NCBI GenBank assembly: GCA_902175065.1
Contig: CABIIJ010000002.1
Span: 1-45,318 of the forward strand
Origin: an uncultured Comamonas sp.
GTDB lineage: Bacteria; Pseudomonadota; Gammaproteobacteria; Burkholderiales; Burkholderiaceae_C
Reading direction: 5' to 3'
DNA length: 45,318 nt
The notes under the pieces were generated by a model that saw only the letters and a list, made by a program, of their open reading frames with translations, had not been told where the DNA came from and did no database searches. This document shows positions 36,803 to 45,318 of this stretch, one piece after another. How positions within the stretch are numbered: the stretch's first letter is position 1; every line of letters starts with the position of its first letter. The translations under genes and the position numbers were made by a program.

Positions 36803-37540
36803 TTATTGCATATGCTGGCCGCCGTTTACCGAGAATTCGGCGCCCGTGGCATAGCCACCTTCGTTGGAAGCCAGCCAAGCCACCATCGAAGCAATTTCCT
36901 TGGGTTCGCCCAGGCGCTTGACGGGGATGGTGGCCACGATCTTCTCCAGCACATCCTCGCGGATGGCCCGCACCATGTCGGTACCGACATAGCCGGGGCT
37001 GACCGTATTCACCGTCACACCCTTGTTGGCCAGCTCCTGTGCCAGCGCCTTGGAAAAGCCGTGCATCCCGGCCTTGGCGGCCGAGTAGTTGGTCTGCCCG
37101 GCCTGACCCTTGGCTCCGTTGATCGAGCTGATGTTGACAATGCGGCCCCAGCCTTTTTCCACCATGTCGGCCACCACCTGCTTGGTGACGTTGAACATGG
37201 AGTTCAGGTTGGTTTCGATCACGGCCCGCCAATCGTCGGGCGTCATTTTCACGAACATGCGGTCGCGGGTAATGCCGGCGTTGTTCACCAGCACGTCGAT
37301 GCTGCCGTGCTCGGCCTTGGCCTTGGCAAAGGCGTCGACGGTCGATTCCCAATCGCCCACGTTGCCGACCGAAGCGTGGAACGTATAGCCCAGGGCTTTT
37401 TGTTCGTCCAGCCACTTTTGATAGTCGCGTGTCGGGCCGCAACCGGCAATCACCTTGAAACCATCGTCATGCAGACGCTGGCAAATCGCGGTACCGATGC
37501 CCCCCATGCCGCCGGTCACATAAGCTACTTTCTGGCTCAT
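36803..37540 (-). CDS. phaB: Acetoacetyl-CoA reductase
   Basis: PhaB (245 aa) reduces acetoacetyl-CoA to (R)-3-hydroxybutyryl-CoA with NADPH. It is a short-chain dehydrogenase with VTGGMGGIG, the NNAG motif (DVLVNNAGITRD), catalytic Ser in IVNISSINGAKGQ and the YSAAK motif (NYSAAKAG). ATG37540 has AGGAGGAG just upstream; an earlier in-frame start at 37582 is not supported. It is the last gene of the phaC-phaA-phaB operon. Confidence 0.96.
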   Translation of the reverse strand: MSQKVAYVTGGMGGIGTAICQRLHDDGFKVIAGCGPTRDYQKWLDEQKALGYTFHASVGNVGDWESTVDAFAKAKAEHGSIDVLVNNAGITRDRMFVKMTPDDWRAVIETNLNSMFNVTKQVVADMVEKGWGRIVNISSINGAKGQAGQTNYSAAKAGMHGFSKALAQELANKGVTVNTVSPGYVGTDMVRAIREDVLEKIVATIPVKRLGEPKEIASMVAWLASNEGGYATGAEFSVNGGQHMQ

Positions 37541-37622
37541 AAAAATCTCCTCCTTGATGTCTCTACAGATGGTTGCGGGCATGGGTCAAGCCACGAGCCC
37601 GCAGGGATAAAACAGCGTGTTA

Positions 37623-38804
37623 TCAGTTGCGCTCAACGGCCAGGGCCACGCCCATGCCGCCGCCAATGCACAGCGAGGCGATGCCCTTCTTGGCGTCGCG
37701 GCGCTGCATTTCGTGCAGCAAGGTCACCAGCACACGGCAGCCCGAAGCGCCGATGGGGTGGCCGATGGCAATGGCCCCGCCATTGACGTTGACCTTGCTG
37801 GCGTCAATGTCCAACACCTTGTTCACGGCGCAGGCCTGGGCGGCAAAGGCCTCGTTCAACTCGAACAGATCGACATCGGCGACGGCCCAGCCCGCACGGT
37901 CCAGCACTTTGCGCGTGGCAAACACCGGCCCCATGCCCATGGTGGCGGGATCCAGGCCGCTGGTCGCGTAGGCCTTGATGGTGGCCAGGGGTTTAAGCCC
38001 CAAAGCAGCGGCCTTGCTGGCCTTCATCACGACCACGGCAGCCGCGCCATCGTTGATGCCCGAGGCGTTCCCGGCCGTGACCGTACCCTCTTTGTCGAAC
38101 GCCGGACGCAGGCTTGCCAAGGCATCCAGGCTGGTTTTGCGATTCACGTATTCATCGGTATCGAACACCACCGGATCGCCCTTGCGCTGGGGAATGACCA
38201 CCGGCACGATTTCATCCTTGAACTTGCCGGCGTCCTGCGCCGCCGTGGCCTTTTGCTGGCTGGCAATGGCCAGCTCGTCCTGTTGGGCACGGGTGATGGC
38301 GTTTTCCTTGGCGACGTTTTCCGCCGTGATGCCCATGTGGTACTGGTTGTACACATCCCACAGCCCGTCGACGATCATCGTGTCCTGCATCTTCCAGTCG
38401 CCCATGCGCTGGCCATCGCGTGAACCTTTGAGGACATGGGGCGACAGGCTCATGTTCTCCTGTCCGCCGGCCACGACAATTTCACTGTCGCCAGTGGCCA
38501 CGGCTTGCGCAGCCAGCATGACCGCTTTCAGGCCCGAGCCGCACACGGCATTGATGGTCAGGGCCGGCGTTTCCTTCGCCACACCGGCTTTCATCATGGC
38601 CTGACGGGCCGGATTTTGCCCAACCCCGGCGGCCAGAACCTGGCCCATGATGACCTCGCCCACTTGGTCCAGGCCCACATTGGCACGGGCCAGGGCTTCC
38701 TTGATGACGATGGAACCCAGTTCCGTGGCCGGCACCTTGGCCAAGCTGCCGCCGAACTTACCTACCGGTGTACGGACTGCAGAAACGATGACGATGTCTT
38801 CCAT
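37623..38804 (-). CDS. phaA: Acetyl-CoA C-acetyltransferase (beta-ketothiolase)
   Basis: PhaA (393 aa) condenses two acetyl-CoA into acetoacetyl-CoA. Active-site residues are visible: Cys in [11 protein letters not shown], His in [17 protein letters not shown] and Cys in [13 protein letters not shown]38804 (N-terminus [20 protein letters not shown]) has AAGGA upstream; sequence upstream of it in frame belongs to the phaC 3' end. Length is standard for thiolases. Confidence 0.97.
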   Translation of the reverse strand: MEDIVIVSAVRTPVGKFGGSLAKVPATELGSIVIKEALARANVGLDQVGEVIMGQVLAAGVGQNPARQAMMKAGVAKETPALTINAVCGSGLKAVMLAAQAVATGDSEIVVAGGQENMSLSPHVLKGSRDGQRMGDWKMQDTMIVDGLWDVYNQYHMGITAENVAKENAITRAQQDELAIASQQKATAAQDAGKFKDEIVPVVIPQRKGDPVVFDTDEYVNRKTSLDALASLRPAFDKEGTVTAGNASGINDGAAAVVVMKASKAAALGLKPLATIKAYATSGLDPATMGMGPVFATRKVLDRAGWAVADVDLFELNEAFAAQACAVNKVLDIDASKVNVNGGAIAIGHPIGASGCRVLVTLLHEMQRRDAKKGIASLCIGGGMGVALAVERN

Positions 38805-38862
38805 AAATTTTCCTTGAAGGTAAAGAAATACAAAAAGGCATTGAGAACACTCGAAGGCATTC

Positions 38863-40554
38863 TTACGCTTTTTGTAACACGTAACGGCCAGGCGCGGCCT
38901 CGATTTCCTTGAACTTTGTGCCTTTGCCATAGCGCTTGGGCGCAGCGACGAGCTTGCCTGCGTGGCCTGCGAGCCAGCTCGACCAATCGCTCCACCAACT
39001 GCCTGGCAGCTCCTGGGCACCGGCCTGCCAGGCTTCCAGGGTTTCGGGCAGAGCGTCGTCGCTACGGATCCAATGGCTGCGCTTGTTCTTTGCCGGCGGA
39101 TTGATAACCCCGGCAATATGCCCCGAGGCTCCCATGACGAAACGCTTTTCGCCCGGCAGCACCTTGGCGGCGGCATAGGAAGCATGGATGGGCACGATGT
39201 GGTCTTCGCGCGAACCATAGATGTATACCGGCAAATCCAACGCTCCCAGATCCAGCACTTCGCCGCAAACGGTCAACTTGCCCGGCTTGCATAGATTGTT
39301 TTCCAGATAAGTATTGCGCAGATACCAGGCGTACCAGGGGCCGGGCAGGTTGGTGGAATCGCAGTTCCAGTAAAGCAGGTCGAAAGCCGGCGGGGTTTCC
39401 CCTTTCAGATAATTGCCGACCACGTAGTTCCACACCAGGTCGTTGGGGCGCAAGAAGCTGAAGGTGGCGGCCAGTTCCTGGCCTTTGAGCAAGCCGCCCT
39501 GCCCCATCTGGGCTTCACGCGTCTGCACGAAAGCCTCGTCGATGAACACGTCCAGGATGCCGGTATCGGTAAAGTCCAGCAAGGTCGTGAGCAGGGTCAC
39601 GCTGGCTGCCGGTTTTTGTCCACGGGCCGCCAGAACAGCCAGCGCCGTGGCAAGCATAGTGCCGCCGACGCAGAACCCCAGCGCATTGATTTGCTTGGCG
39701 CCAGCGATTTCCTGCACCACACCAATGGCTTCAATGACGGCACGCTCAATATAGTCGTCCCATGTCAGTTCGGCGCATGAAGCATCGGGATTGCGCCAGC
39801 TAATCACAAAGGTGCGCTGCCCCTGGCTGACAGCATAGCGAATCAACGAATTTTCAGGCTGTAAATCCAATATATAAAACTTGTTAATACATGGCGGCAC
39901 CAGTAAAAATGGGCGTTCGTGTACCTTTTCCGTCAACGGCTTATATTCCAGCAACTGGAATATCTCATTTTCATAGACAACGGCCCCTTCGGTGGTGGCA
40001 ACGTTTTTCCCGACTTGGAAAACGCTCTCGTCGGTCATCGAAACGTAGCCTTTTTCCATATCCTGCAGCATATTCTGCAGGCCCTTGGTCAGGCTCTCGC
40101 CCTTGGTTTCCAGGGCTTTTTGCTGGGCATCGGGGTTGAGCGCCAGAAAATTGCTCGGCGCCATGGCGGCCACCCACTGCTCAACGGCAAAACGGATGCG
40201 CTGGCGGGTTTTCTCGTCGGCCTGCACCGCCTCGGCCATGCCCATCAGTGCCTGCGCATTGAGCGAATACGCTGCCGCCGTGAATGCGGCCAGGGGACTC
40301 TTGGCCCAGTTGGGGCTGGCAAAGCGGCGATCAGCAGGCACTTGCGGCGGGTTGCTGATGCCACCGCTCCACAACTGGCTCGCTTGTGCAATATAGTTTT
40401 GTTGGAGCGACTGGAGTTTTTCCATGTCAAACTGCACCTGGGCTGCCTCCGTCGAGGGAGCTGCGCCCAACTGACCGAAGGTCTGCATGGCTTTGGCCCA
40501 ATGCTCGGTGAAAAATTGTTGAACGCCCTCCGTCCAGATGGGTTCCGAGGCCAT
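38863..40554 (-). CDS. phaC: Class I polyhydroxyalkanoate synthase
   Basis: PhaC (563 aa) polymerises (R)-3-hydroxyacyl-CoA on the surface of PHA granules. The lipase-like box GFCVGG holds the catalytic Cys. The His is in [13 protein letters not shown] and the Asp in [10 protein letters not shown]. It is class I by length and by the lack of a phaE gene. ATG40554 has AAGGAG about ten bases upstream. Its promoter lies in the 140-bp region 40555-40694. It begins the phaCAB operon. Confidence 0.97.
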   Translation of the reverse strand: MASEPIWTEGVQQFFTEHWAKAMQTFGQLGAAPSTEAAQVQFDMEKLQSLQQNYIAQASQLWSGGISNPPQVPADRRFASPNWAKSPLAAFTAAAYSLNAQALMGMAEAVQADEKTRQRIRFAVEQWVAAMAPSNFLALNPDAQQKALETKGESLTKGLQNMLQDMEKGYVSMTDESVFQVGKNVATTEGAVVYENEIFQLLEYKPLTEKVHERPFLLVPPCINKFYILDLQPENSLIRYAVSQGQRTFVISWRNPDASCAELTWDDYIERAVIEAIGVVQEIAGAKQINALGFCVGGTMLATALAVLAARGQKPAASVTLLTTLLDFTDTGILDVFIDEAFVQTREAQMGQGGLLKGQELAATFSFLRPNDLVWNYVVGNYLKGETPPAFDLLYWNCDSTNLPGPWYAWYLRNTYLENNLCKPGKLTVCGEVLDLGALDLPVYIYGSREDHIVPIHASYAAAKVLPGEKRFVMGASGHIAGVINPPAKNKRSHWIRSDDALPETLEAWQAGAQELPGSWWSDWSSWLAGHAGKLVAAPKRYGKGTKFKEIEAAPGRYVLQKA

Positions 40555-40694
40555 AGACCAATACTCCTTGTCGATATGTACGTTTTGTAAGATTGTTGCC
40601 AATTTACATCAGGGTGACAATATAAACCAGAGTAATCTGTCTAGGCTTTAAAAAGCGTCCATTTCCGCGTTTACCCTCTCTGGATACCACCGCA

Positions 40695-41027
40695 ATGTAT
40701 TTAATCGTGATTGCCTGGCTCTACGTCACCGTGATGATGGCGATAACCGAAGCCAGCGCCCCCAACGGCAGCCTATTGGGCGCAGCGATAACCTTGGTCC
40801 TGTACGGCCTGCTGCCTTGCGCCATCCTGGCTTACATCCTGGGCACGCCCGGGCGCAAGCGCCGCTTGCAGGCCAAACGCCAGCACGAGCAGGCGCAATG
40901 GGATGCAGCGCAAGCAGCAGCAACAGCAGCGCCGCTGCCCTCAACTGCCTGTGCGCCAGATGGCCGCAGCCATGCGCCCGGTGCTGCCCAGGGGGCCAGC
41001 GTCGCGGCGGTGCGAGAAGAAACGTAG
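40695..41027 (+). CDS. Small membrane protein of unknown function
   Basis: The 110-residue protein has two hydrophobic segments (about 1-17 and 27-48), then a basic stretch GRKRRLQAKRQHEQ and a low-complexity Ala-rich tail. I do not recognise a named family. It is divergent from phaC and its 3' end overlaps the convergent pgeF by 87 bases. The overlapping Ala-rich tail may be constrained by the pgeF frame. Confidence 0.7.
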   Translation: MYLIVIAWLYVTVMMAITEASAPNGSLLGAAITLVLYGLLPCAILAYILGTPGRKRRLQAKRQHEQAQWDAAQAAATAAPLPSTACAPDGRSHAPGAAQGASVAAVREET

Positions 41028-41798
41028 CGGGTTGCCCACCGTGCACCATGGAGGGCTGGAGTCATTGCCATACAGGCCCTGCACACCCAGTGCCTGCCAC
41101 CGCTGGCGGGCCAGGGCCGACAAATCGCCCCACCATTTTTGCGCGGTATTCCCCGGCTGGAAGCAGCGACGCGCCTGAGGCACGGCCGCGGTAAAGGCGG
41201 CAACCACTTCGGCGCCAACCTCGAACGCCTGCGGGCCAATGCACGGGCCCAGCCACACCTGGGTCTGTGCAGCAATCTCAGCGCTGCTGTTGTTGAGTTG
41301 CTGATTGGTCAGGCGGCAATAAGCGCTCCACAGTTGCTCGATCACCCCCACCCCGGCCACACCAGCCAGGCCGCGCCAACCGGCATGGGCGGCGCCGACG
41401 ATGCCCAGCTGGCGGTGTGCAATCAAAATCGGCAGGCAGTCGGCCACCATGATGGTGCAGGCGTGGCCGGGCTGGTCGGTAACGCAGGCATCAAATGCCA
41501 GGCCAGCAGCCTGGGCCAAGGGCAGTTGACAGACTTGTACGCCGTGTACCTGCTGCAAAAACTGGGGCTGCACACGTTGCCCGCCGATGCGTTCCAGTTG
41601 CCGGGCAAAGTGTGCGCGGTTGCTGGCCACGCTATGCGGGTCGTCGCCCACATGGTCGCCCAGGTTCATGCTGTCCCACGGAGGGGCACTCACCCCGCCT
41701 GCACGGGAGGTAAAGATAGCGTGTACCCCGGCGATGGCCGGCCAGTCGGGCAGCAGCCAGGCAGAGGGCAAGGGGGGGGCAAAAGCGGCGGTCTTCAT
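40941..41798 (-). CDS. pgeF: Peptidoglycan editing factor (laccase domain)
   Basis: PgeF/YfiH (285 aa) is a multicopper-oxidase-like protein that hydrolyses mis-incorporated residues in peptidoglycan precursors. Metal ligands are found in MVADCLPILI, GAAHAGWRGLAGV and CIGPQAFEVG. ATG41798 is preferred; an in-frame start at 41849 would add 17 residues. The gene lies upstream of phaC in the same direction, as commonly seen in Burkholderiales, with the small plus-strand gene in between. Its C-terminal 87 bases overlap that gene. Confidence 0.93.
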   Translation of the reverse strand: MKTAAFAPPLPSAWLLPDWPAIAGVHAIFTSRAGGVSAPPWDSMNLGDHVGDDPHSVASNRAHFARQLERIGGQRVQPQFLQQVHGVQVCQLPLAQAAGLAFDACVTDQPGHACTIMVADCLPILIAHRQLGIVGAAHAGWRGLAGVAGVGVIEQLWSAYCRLTNQQLNNSSAEIAAQTQVWLGPCIGPQAFEVGAEVVAAFTAAVPQARRCFQPGNTAQKWWGDLSALARQRWQALGVQGLYGNDSSPPWCTVGNPLRFFSHRRDAGPLGSTGRMAAAIWRTGS

Positions 41799-41893
41799 TG
41801 CGCACAGCATAGCAAGGGATACGCCAGGGAAGCCCGATGGGCATGGCACACTTGGGCGCTGGTCTTGCCATGTTTTTTCCGTGAGAGTTTTCG

Positions 41894-42589
41894 ATGGATT
41901 TCGTCTTTTCGCCCCCGCCCCAAGCCAGCCTGCCCATTGTTGGCAACGCGCAGCGCTTTCCCATTCACCGCATTTACTGCGTGGCCCGCAATTACGTCGA
42001 TCACGCCCAGGAGATGGGCGATACCGGGCGGGAGCCGCCCTTTTTCTTTGCCAAGCCGGCCGATGCCGCCATCAGCGCCCCGGCGGGTGTCGCGGTGGAC
42101 ATGCCCTACCCCAGCCTGACCAGCGACTTGCACCATGAAGTGGAACTGGTTGTGGCCCTGGGCAGCGGCGGCAGGAACATTCCCGTGCGGGATGCCCTGC
42201 GCCACGTCTGGGGCTACGCCGTAGGGCTGGACATGACGCGGCGCGACTTGCAGGCGCAATTGAAAAAGCAGGGCCGCCCCTGGTGCATCGCCAAAGGCTT
42301 TGACGCCAGCGCCCCCGTCGGCGCAATCACCCCCGCCGCGCAGGCCAGGGACGTGCAACAGGCGCAGATCACCCTGCTCGTCAATGGCCAGCCACGCCAA
42401 AGCGGCAACACTGCTTCGATGATCTGGAACATTGCGGAAATCATTGCGGCGCTTTCCACCGCCTGGGAGCTGCAGGCAGGCGACCTCATCATGACCGGCA
42501 CCCCGGCTGGCGTGGCTGCCGTGCAACGCGGCGACGTGCTGGATGCCAGCGTGGCCGGGCTGGCCCCGCTGCAAGTGCGGCTGGTGTAA
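41894..42589 (+). CDS. Fumarylacetoacetate hydrolase family protein
   Basis: The 231-residue protein has the FAH-fold metal-binding sequence YCVARNYVDHAQEMG, the Glu ligands in HHEVELVVALG, and MTGTPAGVAAV in the C-terminal part. Such enzymes hydrolyse or decarboxylate C-C bonds in diketo acids, e.g. oxaloacetate, acylpyruvate or aromatic ring-cleavage products. The substrate cannot be set from sequence. NUDIX and DUF192 genes follow with gaps of 16 and 6 bases. Confidence 0.93.
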   Translation: MDFVFSPPPQASLPIVGNAQRFPIHRIYCVARNYVDHAQEMGDTGREPPFFFAKPADAAISAPAGVAVDMPYPSLTSDLHHEVELVVALGSGGRNIPVRDALRHVWGYAVGLDMTRRDLQAQLKKQGRPWCIAKGFDASAPVGAITPAAQARDVQQAQITLLVNGQPRQSGNTASMIWNIAEIIAALSTAWELQAGDLIMTGTPAGVAAVQRGDVLDASVAGLAPLQVRLV

Positions 42590-42605
42590 GGCGGACGCAC
42601 GGCCT

Positions 42606-43154
42606 ATGTCCTACTACCCCCGCCCCATCCGGTTCTGCAACCAGTGCGGCCATGCCGTGTGCCACCAGTTGCCGGGCGATGGCGACACCCGCGTGCGGGC
42701 CGTCTGCCCGCAGTGCCACCACATCCAGTACCAGAACCCGCTGAACGTCGTCGGCACCATCCCCGTGGCCGATGATGGCCGCATCCTGCTGTGCAAGCGC
42801 AACATCGAGCCGCGCTTTGGCACCTGGACGCTGCCTGCCGGTTTCATGGAGCTGGACGAAACCCTGGAGCAAGGCGCTGCCCGCGAGACGGATGAAGAAG
42901 CCGGTGCCGACATTGCGATGGGCCGCTTGTTCTCCGTCATCAGCGTACCCCGCGCCGCCCAGGTGCACCTGTTCTTTTGCGCCCACCTGCGCAGCCTGGA
43001 ATTCGACCCCGGCTTTGAAACCCAGGAAGCCCGCTTGTTCGCGCCCGCGGACATCCCGTGGGAGGAACTGTCCTTTCGCACCGTCAGCTACACGCTGCGC
43101 CGCTTTCTGGAAAACCCGCAGGGCACCCAGGTGCACTGCTTCAGCCTGGAGTGA
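42606..43154 (+). CDS. NUDIX hydrolase with N-terminal zinc ribbon
   Basis: The 182-residue protein starts with a zinc ribbon (CNQCGH then CPQCHH) and has the NUDIX box from GFMELDETLEQGAARE to TDEEAGA. This layout resembles NudC-type and related ADP-ribose or NADH pyrophosphatases. ATG42606 is used; in-frame sequence upstream belongs to the FAH gene. It is the second gene of the FAH-NUDIX-DUF192 unit. Confidence 0.92.
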   Translation: MSYYPRPIRFCNQCGHAVCHQLPGDGDTRVRAVCPQCHHIQYQNPLNVVGTIPVADDGRILLCKRNIEPRFGTWTLPAGFMELDETLEQGAARETDEEAGADIAMGRLFSVISVPRAAQVHLFFCAHLRSLEFDPGFETQEARLFAPADIPWEELSFRTVSYTLRRFLENPQGTQVHCFSLE

Positions 43155-43160
43155 CGCCCC

Positions 43161-43619
43161 ATGCCCGCCCTGCTTCGCCAAATTACCGCCCTGCTCGGCC
43201 TGACGGCTTGTTTTGCCGGCACCGCCCTGGCCCAGCAGATCCCGCAACTGAACTTGCCCCGCGTGGAACTGCGTGCCGGCATGTTCCGCATCGATGCCCA
43301 GGTGGCCAGCAGCCCGGTGGAACGCCAGATCGGCCTGATGCAGCGCCCCGCCATGCCGTCCCATGAGGGCATGTTGTTCGTGTTCGAGCGCCCCGGCGTG
43401 CAATGCTTCTGGATGAAGGATACCCAGCTGCCCCTGACCGCTGCCTTCATCGCCGACGATGGCACCATCGTCAATCTGGCCGACATGCAGCCAAGGGATG
43501 AAAACTCCCACTGCTCGCGCGTGCCGGTGCGCTTTGTGCTGGAGATGAACCAGGGCTGGTTTGCCAGCAAGGGGCTGAAAGCGGGCAGCCAGATCAAAGG
43601 GACGGTGTTTTCGCGCTAG
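43161..43619 (+). CDS. Exported DUF192 protein
   Basis: The 152-residue protein has a signal peptide ending near residue 25 (ALAQQ) and the DUF192 fold, with ERQIGLMQRPAMPSHEGMLF and CFWMKDTQLPLTAAFI. DUF192 proteins are periplasmic or secreted, and their function is not established. It follows the NUDIX gene by 6 bases and ends the unit; a palindromic spacer with a terminator follows. Confidence 0.93.
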   Translation: MPALLRQITALLGLTACFAGTALAQQIPQLNLPRVELRAGMFRIDAQVASSPVERQIGLMQRPAMPSHEGMLFVFERPGVQCFWMKDTQLPLTAAFIADDGTIVNLADMQPRDENSHCSRVPVRFVLEMNQGWFASKGLKAGSQIKGTVFSR

Positions 43620-43635
43620 TTCTCGGTAAAATTAA

Positions 43636-43720
43636 AATAATAGCTACTACCGCACGTCAATCAAAATTTTCAGCTATAAAACAATGCAAAACGCCCGCAT
43701 GGCGGGCGCTAAAAGCTATC
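43636..43720. repeat. Partial palindromic spacer repeat, copy 6
   Basis: AATAGCTACTACCGC (left) and AAAAGCTATCTTT (right) are the arm remnants of the family seen at 7254 to 35636. The centre carries a GC-rich terminator instead of the usual AT loop. It lies between the convergent DUF192 and scoB genes. Confidence 0.45.
43688..43712 (-). terminator. Rho-independent terminator of scoAB
   Basis: CGCCCGC (43692-43698) and GCGGGCG (43702-43708) form a 7-bp stem with a 3-base ATG loop. On the minus strand TTTTG follows. It lies about 30 bases after the scoB stop. Confidence 0.8.
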
Positions 43721-43737
43721 TTTCAAGAAGCAGCCGT

Positions 43738-44376
43738 TCAACGAATCAGCGGCACGCCCGTCTTGGCCTGGATGTCCTCAAAGGTCACGTCGGGGGCCAG
43801 CTCCACCAGCTTCAAGCCTTCGGGGGTGACATCCATCACACCCAGGTCGGTGATGATGCGATCGACCACGCCCACGCCGGTCAGCGGCAGGGTGCATTCG
43901 GGGATGATTTTCAGGTCGGTGGTGCCGTCCTTCTTGCGGGCGACATGTTCCATCAGCACGATCACGCGCTTGACGCCCGCCACCAGGTCCATGGCACCGC
44001 CCATGCCCTTGACCATCTTGCCGGGAATCATCCAGTTGGCCAGATCGCCCTGGCCGCTGACCTGCATGGCACCCAGGATGGACAGGTTGATCTTGCCGCC
44101 GCGAATCATGGCAAACGATTGGTCGGAGCCGAAAATCGACGAGCCGGGCAGCGTGGTGACGGTCTGCTTGCCGGCGTTGATAAGGTCGGCATCGACTTCA
44201 TCTTCGGTCGGAAAGGGGCCGATGCCCAACATGCCGTTTTCCGATTGCAGCCACACTTCCTTGTCGCCGGTGTGGTTGGCCACCAGGGTCGGGATGCCGA
44301 TGCCCAGGTTCACGTAAAAGCCGTCTTCCAGCTCCTGCGCCGCACGCGCGGCCATTTGGTCTTGCGTCCAAGGCAT
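43738..44376 (-). CDS. scoB: Succinyl-CoA:3-ketoacid CoA-transferase subunit B
   Basis: The 212-residue beta subunit carries the catalytic Glu in SENGMLGIG. It interconverts succinyl-CoA and acetoacetate with acetoacetyl-CoA and succinate, linking ketone-body or PHB breakdown to the TCA cycle. Other motifs are [15 protein letters not shown] and [15 protein letters not shown]. It starts one base after the scoA stop with AAAGGAG upstream. Confidence 0.95.
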   Translation of the reverse strand: MPWTQDQMAARAAQELEDGFYVNLGIGIPTLVANHTGDKEVWLQSENGMLGIGPFPTEDEVDADLINAGKQTVTTLPGSSIFGSDQSFAMIRGGKINLSILGAMQVSGQGDLANWMIPGKMVKGMGGAMDLVAGVKRVIVLMEHVARKKDGTTDLKIIPECTLPLTGVGVVDRIITDLGVMDVTPEGLKLVELAPDVTFEDIQAKTGVPLIR

Positions 44377-44377
44377 A

Positions 44378-45085
44378 TCAGTCTCCTTTTTTCTCGCTCA
44401 GGGTGCGTTTCTCGATGCGTTTTTCCGGGCTGGGGTTGTGCACGATGCGGTGGACGTAGATGCCAGGCAGGTGGATGTCGTCCGGGGCGATGTCGCCCAC
44501 TTCGACGATTTCTTCCACTTCCACGATGCACACCTTGCCGGCGGTGGCGGCGGCGGGGTTGAAGTTGCGTGCCGTCAGGCGAAATTGCAGGTTGCCGCTT
44601 TTATCGGCGCGGTAGGCTTTGACCAGCGATACGTCGGTGACGATGGAGCGCTCCATCACATAGGTTTCACCGTCGAATTCGCGCAGTTCCTTGCCTTCGG
44701 CCACCAGGGTGCCAACACCGGTCTTGGTGAAAAAGGCGGGAATGCCCGCGCCGCCAGCCCGCAGTTTTTCGGCCAGTGTGCCCTGGGGGGTGAACTCCAG
44801 CTCCAGCTCTCCGGCGAGGTACTGGCGCTCGAATTCCTTGTTCTCGCCCACGTAGGAACTGATCATTTTCCTGATCTGGCGCGTCTCCAGCAGCTTGCCC
44901 AGGCCGAAGCCATCGACCCCGGCGTTGTTGGATACCACGGTCAGATCCTTCACGCCGCTGTCGCGCAGGGCGTCGATCAGCGCTTCGGGGATGCCGCACA
45001 GGCCGAAGCCGCCAACGGCCAGCAGCTGGCCATCGGCAACCACGCCTTGTAGCGCTGCGCTTGCACTGGGGTAGAGTTTTTTCAC
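44378..45085 (-). CDS. scoA: Succinyl-CoA:3-ketoacid CoA-transferase subunit A
   Basis: The 235-residue alpha subunit has [16 protein letters not shown], the [11 protein letters not shown] region and [21 protein letters not shown], typical of class I CoA-transferases. The GTG45085 start is chosen because AAGGAGG lies five bases upstream; an in-frame ATG at 45115 has no such site. It is coupled to scoB. A 26-bp palindrome lies 33 bp upstream, suggesting repressor control. The nearby phaCAB operon makes acetoacetyl-CoA use plausible in PHB cycling. Confidence 0.94.
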   Translation of the reverse strand: MKKLYPSASAALQGVVADGQLLAVGGFGLCGIPEALIDALRDSGVKDLTVVSNNAGVDGFGLGKLLETRQIRKMISSYVGENKEFERQYLAGELELEFTPQGTLAEKLRAGGAGIPAFFTKTGVGTLVAEGKELREFDGETYVMERSIVTDVSLVKAYRADKSGNLQFRLTARNFNPAAATAGKVCIVEVEEIVEVGDIAPDDIHLPGIYVHRIVHNPSPEKRIEKRTLSEKKGD

Positions 45086-45118
45086 ATTGCCTCCTTGTTT
45101 GAACGGATGTCGCATACG

Positions 45119-45144
45119 ATACTACGTAACGTGCTACGTAGTAT
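45119..45144 (-). promoter_or_regulatory. Perfect palindromic operator upstream of scoA
   Basis: ATACTACGTA (45119-45128) and TACGTAGTAT (45135-45144) are perfect 10-bp inverted arms with a 6-bp spacer. Such long palindromes are typical of TetR-family operators. No regulator gene for it is encoded in the window. Confidence 0.65.
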
Positions 45145-45162
45145 TTCCTAGCAATCTACCCT

Positions 45163-45318
45163 AAGGACCTGTTCACGCTCTTTTCATGGTGCCCGTTGCC
45201 CCGCCAAGGCGGCAGGTGCAAGGCGCAAACCGCAGTCGCCCTGGTGGGGCGGCGAGGATTTGCAACGCAGCAGATGCTGTCTTGGCGGGGCAACCCTTCG
45301 GGCAAGGCAGCAAAAAAC
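45163..45318. repeat. Inverted-repeat element, right-hand copy, cut by window end
   Basis: From TAAGGACCTGTTCACGCTC onward this is the left end and interior of the element at 1-258. Bases 45179-45316 equal 3-140 exactly; the flanking bases differ (45178 versus 2, 45317 versus 141). Its arm is preceded by GGACCTGTTCACG, the counterpart of the right end GTGAACAGGTTCTT at 243-256. The window stops before its right half. Confidence 0.75.

Overview
The window is a high-GC chromosomal segment of a betaproteobacterium, most likely a Comamonadaceae-type member of the Burkholderiales. Grounds are the yebC-purD-hemF and rsfS-rlmH-maf housekeeping gene order, a phaC-phaA-phaB operon next to pgeF, and recurrent AT-rich palindromic spacers of a kind common in that family. 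The genus cannot be fixed from sequence alone. No rRNA, tRNA or CRISPR array was seen. Both window ends lie in copies of one multi-copy inverted-repeat element (138 identical bases, 3-140 and 45179-45316), so the edges look like repeat boundaries.

Layout. (1) 272-3604: gamma-glutamyltranspeptidase lipoprotein and RNase G. (2) 3666-17785: a denitrification block. It holds a SUMT gene (nirE-like) transcribed leftward, then nirC-nirF-nirDL-nirG-nirH-nirJ-nirN for heme d1 synthesis, norE-norF-norC-norB-norQ-norD for nitric oxide reductase, and a Dnr-type regulator. Two perfect and one imperfect FNR/DNR boxes lie in its promoters. The cd1 nitrite reductase gene nirS, which heme d1 serves, is not in the window. 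(3) 17793-19729: maf, rlmH and rsfS; RsfS carries a long Ala/Lys-rich tail. (4) 19966-25796: a leftward six-gene lipid operon related to E. coli ynbABCD, enlarged with a PlsC-like acyltransferase and an unrecognised membrane protein. It occupies the place where nadD is expected. (5) 26096-29035: hemF, purD, yebC. (6) 29118-33215: HerA-like ATPase, isoaspartate methyltransferase-like protein, rhodanese, TolC-family protein. (7) 33395-35641: a divergent KfrA-like coiled-coil protein and tyrosine recombinase with an AT-rich intergenic region. (8) 35772-36682: LysE exporter and two tandem micro-ORFs that share the peptide IWPEDERDRKR. (9) 36803-41798: phaB, phaA, phaC (polyhydroxybutyrate), a small membrane protein and pgeF. 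(10) 41894-45085: FAA-hydrolase, NUDIX, DUF192 protein and the scoAB CoA-transferase.

The denitrification block sits between maf and rng, and the ynb-like block sits between hemF and rsfS. If the usual Burkholderiales order purD-hemF-nadD-rsfS-rlmH-maf-rng is ancestral here, both blocks interrupt it. The most original signals are the tandem micro-ORFs, whose shared codons differ almost only at synonymous positions, the ynb-like lipid operon, and the repeat element with several apparent relics.
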